Below are positions 5,702 through 9,535 of a stretch of DNA of 9,535 nt, one piece after another. The number at the start of each line of letters is the position of its first letter. Position 1 is the first letter of the stretch. The DNA is from JBLHLB01 sp047618505. GTDB lineage: Bacteria; Planctomycetota; UBA1135; GCA-002686595. The notes beneath the pieces are model-generated. The model was given only the letters and a program-made list of their open reading frames with translations. It did no database searches and was not told where the DNA came from. The translations under genes were made by a program, and so were the position numbers. Location of the stretch: positions 1 to 9,535 of the forward strand of contig JBLHLB010000144.1 in assembly GCA_047618505.1 (NCBI GenBank). Reading direction: 5' to 3'.

Positions 5702-6943
5702 TCAGCCCCGCAACGCCCGAATGCGGGCGATCAGCGGCGGGTGCGTGTGTTGCAGAGCAACTTGCAACGGGTGCGGCGTTAGGTTCGCGAGGTTCTCCGC
5801 ACCCAGGCGAGCCAGGGCGCTGGAAAGAGCGGACCCGCTGCCGACCGTTTCACGAGCAAAGGCATCGGCTTCGAACTCGTTGCGGCGGGAGCGCCAAAGC
5901 ATCAAGGCCGAAAGCACCAACTCCACCGGTGACCAAAGCATGGCGAAGAGCACGATGCCCACATAGCTCGACTTCTGTTCCAAGCCAAAGGCCTCGAACA
6001 ATCCAGTGCTTCCCATGACCTGCCCCATCACGAAGAAGAAGACGCCGGCCTGCAGGATCCCCGCGATCAAGCTGCCCGTTACATGGCCCTTCTTCTGGTG
6101 TCCAATCTCATGGGCGACGATCGAAACGACTTCCTCCGGCGTGTGTTGATCCACGAGGGTGTCGAAGAGGGCGACGCGCTTGTTCTTGCCGATGCCCGTG
6201 AAGAAGGCGTTGCTCTTGGAGGAGCGACGGGAACCGTCCACCAGGAACAGGTCCTGCAGGGGGAAGCCGACCTTCTCCGCATAGGTCCCGATGCGATCCC
6301 GCAGGTCTCCGTCCGGCAGACGTTCAAACTTTAGGAATAGCGGCATGATCCAGGTTGGTGCAACCCACTGCGCCACGAGCACAAAGGCCGTCGTAAATCC
6401 CCAACACCAAAGCCAGGCCAGGGACCCCGTGCTCTCGAAGAACCACAGGATCGCTGCCAGCAGCCCACCGCCGAGAATCACCGCCAGCAACCCCCCCTTG
6501 AGGAAGTCCATCCAGAAGGTCTTCTGCGTCGTGCGGTTGAAGCCAAAGCGCTCTTCGATCCTGAAGGTACCGATCCATTTGAAGGGCAGCCCGATCACGC
6601 TCTGCACGCAGGCCAATAGACCGATGTAGGCAACACCGGTCGCAATCGGGCCCCAGCCCTGGCCGCGCAGGAGATCATCCAACCAGCGGAAGCCGTCGGC
6701 CCACCAGAAGGTCAGCACTAGTACCAGACTCACGCCTGCCGGTAAGAGGCCGAAGCGCGTGCGGGCCCGCAGATATTCCTGGGAGCGGATGTAGCGCTCC
6801 TGGTCCCAGGCCGTGCGCACTTCCTCGGGAACGTCCGCCGGAAACTCCGGGGACAGGGCGCGCAGGCTGAGGAGATCTGCCAGGCAGTGGAGCAGGAATT
6901 CGCCCAGGAGGGCGACGAGGACGATCAGTGCAAACTCGTTCAT
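5702..6943 (-). CDS. Ste24-type M48 family zinc metallopeptidase, inner membrane
   Basis: A 413-residue protein starting at ATG 6943. The frame extends to 7096, but the extra 51 residues are low-complexity Arg/Pro/Ala sequence, overlap the divergent gene and are not expected in the family. The zinc site is complete: H278-E279-I280-G281-H282 (VAHEIGHQKKGH) and E356 in NEFEAD. Other Ste24/CAAX protease 1 landmarks are ERFGFNRTT (131-139), APTWIMPLF (195-203), and SNAFFTGIGKNKRVALFDTL (244-263). About seven hydrophobic segments flank the catalytic region. Length and layout match bacterial Ste24 homologues. Such enzymes are membrane-embedded endopeptidases; bacteria generally lack CAAX-prenylated proteins, so the role is probably membrane-protein quality control. 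The gene is transcribed away from yciB. Confidence 0.93.
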   Translation of the reverse strand: MNEFALIVLVALLGEFLLHCLADLLSLRALSPEFPADVPEEVRTAWDQERYIRSQEYLRARTRFGLLPAGVSLVLVLTFWWADGFRWLDDLLRGQGWGPIATGVAYIGLLACVQSVIGLPFKWIGTFRIEERFGFNRTTQKTFWMDFLKGGLLAVILGGGLLAAILWFFESTGSLAWLWCWGFTTAFVLVAQWVAPTWIMPLFLKFERLPDGDLRDRIGTYAEKVGFPLQDLFLVDGSRRSSKSNAFFTGIGKNKRVALFDTLVDQHTPEEVVSIVAHEIGHQKKGHVTGSLIAGILQAGVFFFVMGQVMGSTGLFEAFGLEQKSSYVGIVLFAMLWSPVELVLSALMLWRSRRNEFEADAFARETVGSGSALSSALARLGAENLANLTPHPLQVALQHTHPPLIARIRALRG

Positions 6944-7051
6944 GGGTCGAACTGCGGGTTGGCTCGCAGGTTGGATAGAGTATCGCGCCGGGGGGGCGGC
7001 CGGATACTCGCCCCACGGATCAGAGCAACAGACCGCGGGGCGCGAGAGACC
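6944..7051. promoter_or_regulatory. Divergent intergenic region between the M48 peptidase gene and yciB
   Basis: These 108 bases separate two divergently transcribed genes, so promoters for both should lie here or overlap the gene starts. GGTTGG is present twice close together (about 6956-6961 and 6968-6973). No confident -35/-10 pair can be named by eye. GAGAG (about 7044-7048) shortly before ATG 7052 is a weak ribosome-site match. Confidence 0.4.
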
Positions 7052-7687
7052 ATGACAGAGAACACGGACGAGAATCAGGAGCCCGCGGGCCCCCACCTGG
7101 GACCCCTGGCCAAGCTGGCGGTGGAAGCCGGCCCCCTGGTCGTTTTCTTCATGACGAACTCCATCGCAAAGAAGCGCTTGGAGGACCCCGGAGATTCGCT
7201 CTTCTGGGCCACGGGGACGTTCATGGCGGCCATCGTCATCTCGCTCCTGGTGTCCTGGAAAGTCGAACGCCGCATCCCGCCCATGGCCGCCTTCACTGCG
7301 GTCTTCGTTCTCATTTTTGGTGGGCTGACGCTCTACCTGCAGGACGACTTCTTCATCAAGGTCAAGTCGACGATCATCAACGTGCTCTTCGCCGGCATCC
7401 TCGGCGTCGGGCTCATGACGGGACGCACGTTACTAAAGGTCGTCCTGGGTGAAGCGATTCAGATGCGCGACGCGGGTTGGCGTACCCTGACCATCCGCTG
7501 GGTCTTCTACTTCCTCTTCCTCGCTCTGGCCAACGAGGTTGTCTGGCGCAACTTCTCCGATGACACCTGGGTCTCCTTTAAGTCCTTTGGCGTGATGCCG
7601 CTGACGATCATCTTCTCGCTCCTGCAACTGCCGCTGATGCAGAAGCACCAGATCGAGGAGAGCGGCGATGGTGCAAACGCTGCGTAA
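7052..7687 (+). CDS. yciB: Inner-membrane protein of the YciB/IspZ (septation protein A) family
   Basis: A 211-residue protein from ATG 7052; the frame is open further upstream to 6887, but that part lies in the divergent region and lacks family sequence. Recognisable family landmarks are GPLVVFF (27-33), FVLIFGGLTLYLQDDFFIK (85-103), GWRTLTIRW (142-150), NEVVWR (161-166) and DTWVSFKSFGVMPLT (171-185). About five to six membrane segments are present. An insertion around residues 37-50 (AKKRLEDPGDSLF) and a polar start (MTENTDENQEPAG) make it slightly longer than Escherichia coli YciB. In enterobacteria the protein is linked to cell-envelope integrity and septation through contacts with divisome and elongasome proteins; that role here is inferred from the family. 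Confidence 0.92.
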   Translation: MTENTDENQEPAGPHLGPLAKLAVEAGPLVVFFMTNSIAKKRLEDPGDSLFWATGTFMAAIVISLLVSWKVERRIPPMAAFTAVFVLIFGGLTLYLQDDFFIKVKSTIINVLFAGILGVGLMTGRTLLKVVLGEAIQMRDAGWRTLTIRWVFYFLFLALANEVVWRNFSDDTWVSFKSFGVMPLTIIFSLLQLPLMQKHQIEESGDGANAA

Positions 7688-7860
7688 GGCAACGTCCTAG
7701 CCAGCGGTTCCTGTCACAATCCGAGCTCAGACACCGCAACAGTGCCCGCTCCCCTGGGAATCCTAGGACGGTGCGGCAAAGGGGATTTCGAGCTGAGCCA
7801 TCCCATCCGGTCATCATCTGTTTACCCTAGGCGCCTTCCGTATTTCTCGATTCTGACTCC

Positions 7861-8751
7861 ATGCGCATCCGATTGCCCGCCGCCCTCGCCATCCTCCTTC
7901 TGTCTCTCCTCAGCTCCTGTGCTGGGGACACGGCGGCGGCTGGGAAAGTCAGCGGCAACCTGACCGTCACGGGATCGAGCACGGTCGCGCCCCTGATTGC
8001 AGAGATCGCCCTGCGCTTCGAAGCGCAACACCCCGGTGCTCGCATCGACGTCCAAGCAGGCGGGTCCTCCAGGGGCTTACATGATGTGCAAGCGGGTTTG
8101 GCGGATGTGGGCATGATGTCGCGGGAACTGAAGGACAGCGAAACGGGTGAAGTCCAAGCGCACACTATCGCCCGGGATGGGGTGGCATTGATCCTCCACG
8201 CGAGCAACCCGGTAAGCGCCCTGGACGCCGACCAGGTGCGCGCAATTTACCGCGGTGAAGTGACAGACTGGAGCGAGCTCGGCGGCGCAGCCGGAGAGAT
8301 CACGGTCATCAACAAGGCCTCGGGTCGCGCCACGCTGGAGGTCTTCCTGGATCACTACGGATTGTCCGAAGGGGAAATCAAGGCAGACCTGATCATCGGT
8401 GACAACCAACAGGGTCTGAAGGCCGTGGCGGGCAGCCCACTTGCCATCGGCTACGTTTCCATCGGCGCGGCCGAGTACGAGATTGAAGCGGGTGCGGCAT
8501 TGCAGCTCTTGCCCTCGGATGGGATCGCCGCATCCGTCGCCAGCGTTGCCACGGGGCGCTTCCCCATCAGCCGCCCCCTGAATTTGATCACCGTCGGCGA
8601 ACCCGAGGGCCTCGCCCGCGCTTTCATCGACTTCTGCCGCTCGACCGCGGTGCACGATCTGGTGGCCGACCTGCGCTTCTCCCCCGCCCAATCTATGGCC
8701 GGGTCAGCCAGCCAAGCGGTCGTCGACTCTTCGAACGCAGGCACGCGCTAG
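7861..8751 (+). CDS. pstS: Phosphate ABC transporter substrate-binding lipoprotein PstS
   Basis: A 296-residue protein from ATG 7861. The signal sequence ends in the lipobox LSSC with the cysteine at residue 20, so it is predicted to be a lipoprotein facing the periplasm. Phosphate-site landmarks of PstS are all visible: GSSTVAPL (38-45), AGGSSRGL (66-73), ADVGMMSREL (81-90) with the aspartate at 82, and the SGRAT loop (154-158). Further family sequence is AIYRGEVTDW (128-137) and the GYVSIG region after a GD-N-Q loop. It captures inorganic phosphate for the PstCAB permease. pstC follows 27 bases downstream, so the two are almost certainly one operon. The 173-base upstream gap should hold the promoter; no clear Pho box was found. 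Confidence 0.95.
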   Translation: MRIRLPAALAILLLSLLSSCAGDTAAAGKVSGNLTVTGSSTVAPLIAEIALRFEAQHPGARIDVQAGGSSRGLHDVQAGLADVGMMSRELKDSETGEVQAHTIARDGVALILHASNPVSALDADQVRAIYRGEVTDWSELGGAAGEITVINKASGRATLEVFLDHYGLSEGEIKADLIIGDNQQGLKAVAGSPLAIGYVSIGAAEYEIEAGAALQLLPSDGIAASVASVATGRFPISRPLNLITVGEPEGLARAFIDFCRSTAVHDLVADLRFSPAQSMAGSASQAVVDSSNAGTR

Positions 8752-8778
8752 GTCCGCCTGGGGAATCACGCCCCCGCC

Positions 8779-9535
8779 ATGCCGACCCACCAAGCCCAGG
8801 ACCGCTTGCTGCTTTGGAGCCTGCGCGCCGCCGCATTCCTAACGGCGTCGATCGTTGTGTTGATCGTGGTATTCCTGCTCTTGGAATCGGGGCCCGGATT
8901 GCGCGAGATCGGGCTCGGTCGCTTCTTCAGCGATGACGGATGGTTTCCCGGGGATGGCGACGGCAGCGGGCGTTTCGAACTGTTGCCCATGTTGCTCGCC
9001 TCGGCGGCGACAACCTTTGGCGCGCTGCTCTTGGCCGCCCCCCTAGGCATCCTCTCGGCTGTGTTCGTTGTGCACTACGCACCGCCGCGATTGGGCCGGG
9101 TCTACCGGCGACTTGTGGAAGTGCTGGCCGGCATGCCGTCGGTGGTCTATGGCTTCTGGGGTCTAGTGACCCTCGTCCCCATCGTCCGCCGTATTGATGG
9201 GCCGGGACCGAGCTTGGTGGCGGGAATTCTGATCCTAGCGATGATGATCCTGCCGACGGTTGCTCTCCTTTCCCAGTCAGCCCTGAGCGCCACGCCGAGG
9301 GCACACCTGGAAGGAGCGGCGGCGCTCGGACTCTCACGCTGGACCACGCTTTCCCGTGTCGTCTTCCCTTCCGCGCGCGCCGGACTCGGAGCCGCAGTGC
9401 TCCTTGGCGCCATGCGCGCCGTCGGCGAGACCATGGCCTTGCTGATGGTCTGTGGGAATGTCCCGAACCTGCCGAGCGATCTCTTCCGGCCGGTACGCAC
9501 CTTGACCGGAAACATCGCACTGGAGCTGGGTTACG
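8779..9535 (+). CDS. pstC: Phosphate ABC transporter permease PstC (3' end cut by window edge)
   Basis: The frame is open from ATG 8779 to the right edge, giving the first 252 residues. Only the last one or two membrane segments and the C-terminus are missing, judging by a usual length near 300. Hydrophobic segments lie near residues 15-35, 66-98, 113-136, 144-164 and 200-225. Family landmarks are YAPPRLGRVYR (100-110), LAGMPSVVYGFWG (116-128), the EAA loop EGAAALGLSRW...RVVFPSARAG (178-202) that contacts the PstB ATPase, and RAVGETMALLMVCGN (213-227). The protein forms half of the membrane channel with PstA, taking phosphate from PstS. pstA and pstB are expected beyond the edge. A weak GGGGA about 14 bases before the start is the only ribosome-site candidate. 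Confidence 0.95.
   Translation, partial: MPTHQAQDRLLLWSLRAAAFLTASIVVLIVVFLLLESGPGLREIGLGRFFSDDGWFPGDGDGSGRFELLPMLLASAATTFGALLLAAPLGILSAVFVVHYAPPRLGRVYRRLVEVLAGMPSVVYGFWGLVTLVPIVRRIDGPGPSLVAGILILAMMILPTVALLSQSALSATPRAHLEGAAALGLSRWTTLSRVVFPSARAGLGAAVLLGAMRAVGETMALLMVCGNVPNLPSDLFRPVRTLTGNIALELGY

Noticed and set aside
5779..5785. GTTAGGT as a second attC R' box
   Set aside because: It lies inside the coding sequence of the M48 peptidase with no partner R'' box or foldable arms, so it is a chance match.
6944..7096. N-terminal extension of the M48 peptidase to 7096
   Set aside because: The added residues are Arg/Pro/Ala-rich, carry no family similarity and overlap the start of the divergent yciB gene.
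7714..7740. Pho box upstream of pstS (CTGTCACA)
   Set aside because: Only one half resembles CTGTCATA; the expected second direct repeat 11 bases later does not match. PhoB control is plausible from the genes but not from this sequence.
8077..8691. 204-codon minus-strand frame inside pstS
   Set aside because: It lies fully antisense to a confidently identified gene and is a by-product of its codon bias.
1..9535. CRISPR array, tRNA, rRNA or riboswitch
   Set aside because: No regularly spaced repeats were found, and no tRNA- or rRNA-like conserved segments were seen on either strand.

Overview
The window looks like chromosomal DNA from a GC-rich, Gram-negative-type bacterium, most likely a member of the Planctomycetota. 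The main clue is the secreted FG-GAP/UnbV protein at 3629-5467. Its roughly 100-residue C-terminal domain is of a kind I associate with secreted proteins of that phylum. Two lipobox proteins and a periplasmic-binding-protein phosphate transporter agree with a cell that has an inner membrane and a periplasm. The phylum call is inference; no rRNA or tRNA gene is present to confirm it.

Layout. 1-372 is the 3' end of a VIT1/CCC1-type Fe/Mn transporter gene. 397-454 is an attC-like integron recombination site of the short aadA1 type. From 453 to 3583 runs an accessory-looking stretch of five + strand genes: three small membrane proteins of unknown function (453-863, 2424-2669, 3182-3583), a lipoprotein resembling five-bladed propeller proteins of the DUF4185 type (1002-2204), and a short glycine-rich membrane protein (2740-2973). 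The last of these ends inside an IS21-like insertion-sequence terminus (two 13-bp direct repeats at 2943-2978). The spacers here hold several inverted repeats, including a 127-bp imperfect palindrome at 2262-2388.

From 3629 the content becomes ordinary. A secreted VCBS/FG-GAP protein with an ASPIC/UnbV domain (3629-5467, -) is followed by a Ste24-type M48 membrane metallopeptidase (5702-6943, -). Divergent from the peptidase across a 108-bp gap is an inner-membrane protein of the YciB/IspZ family (7052-7687, +). The window closes with the start of a high-affinity phosphate uptake operon, pstS (7861-8751) then pstC (8779 to the right edge, incomplete).

The genes do not form one pathway. pstS and pstC clearly work together. 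The peptidase and YciB share a divergent intergenic region and are both inner-membrane proteins. The 397-3583 segment is best read as a patch of acquired and partly decayed DNA: one recognisable attC, one IS end, and orphan membrane-protein genes. I found no convincing new defence, toxin or biosynthetic system. The most interesting feature is the lone attC and the orphan genes after it.
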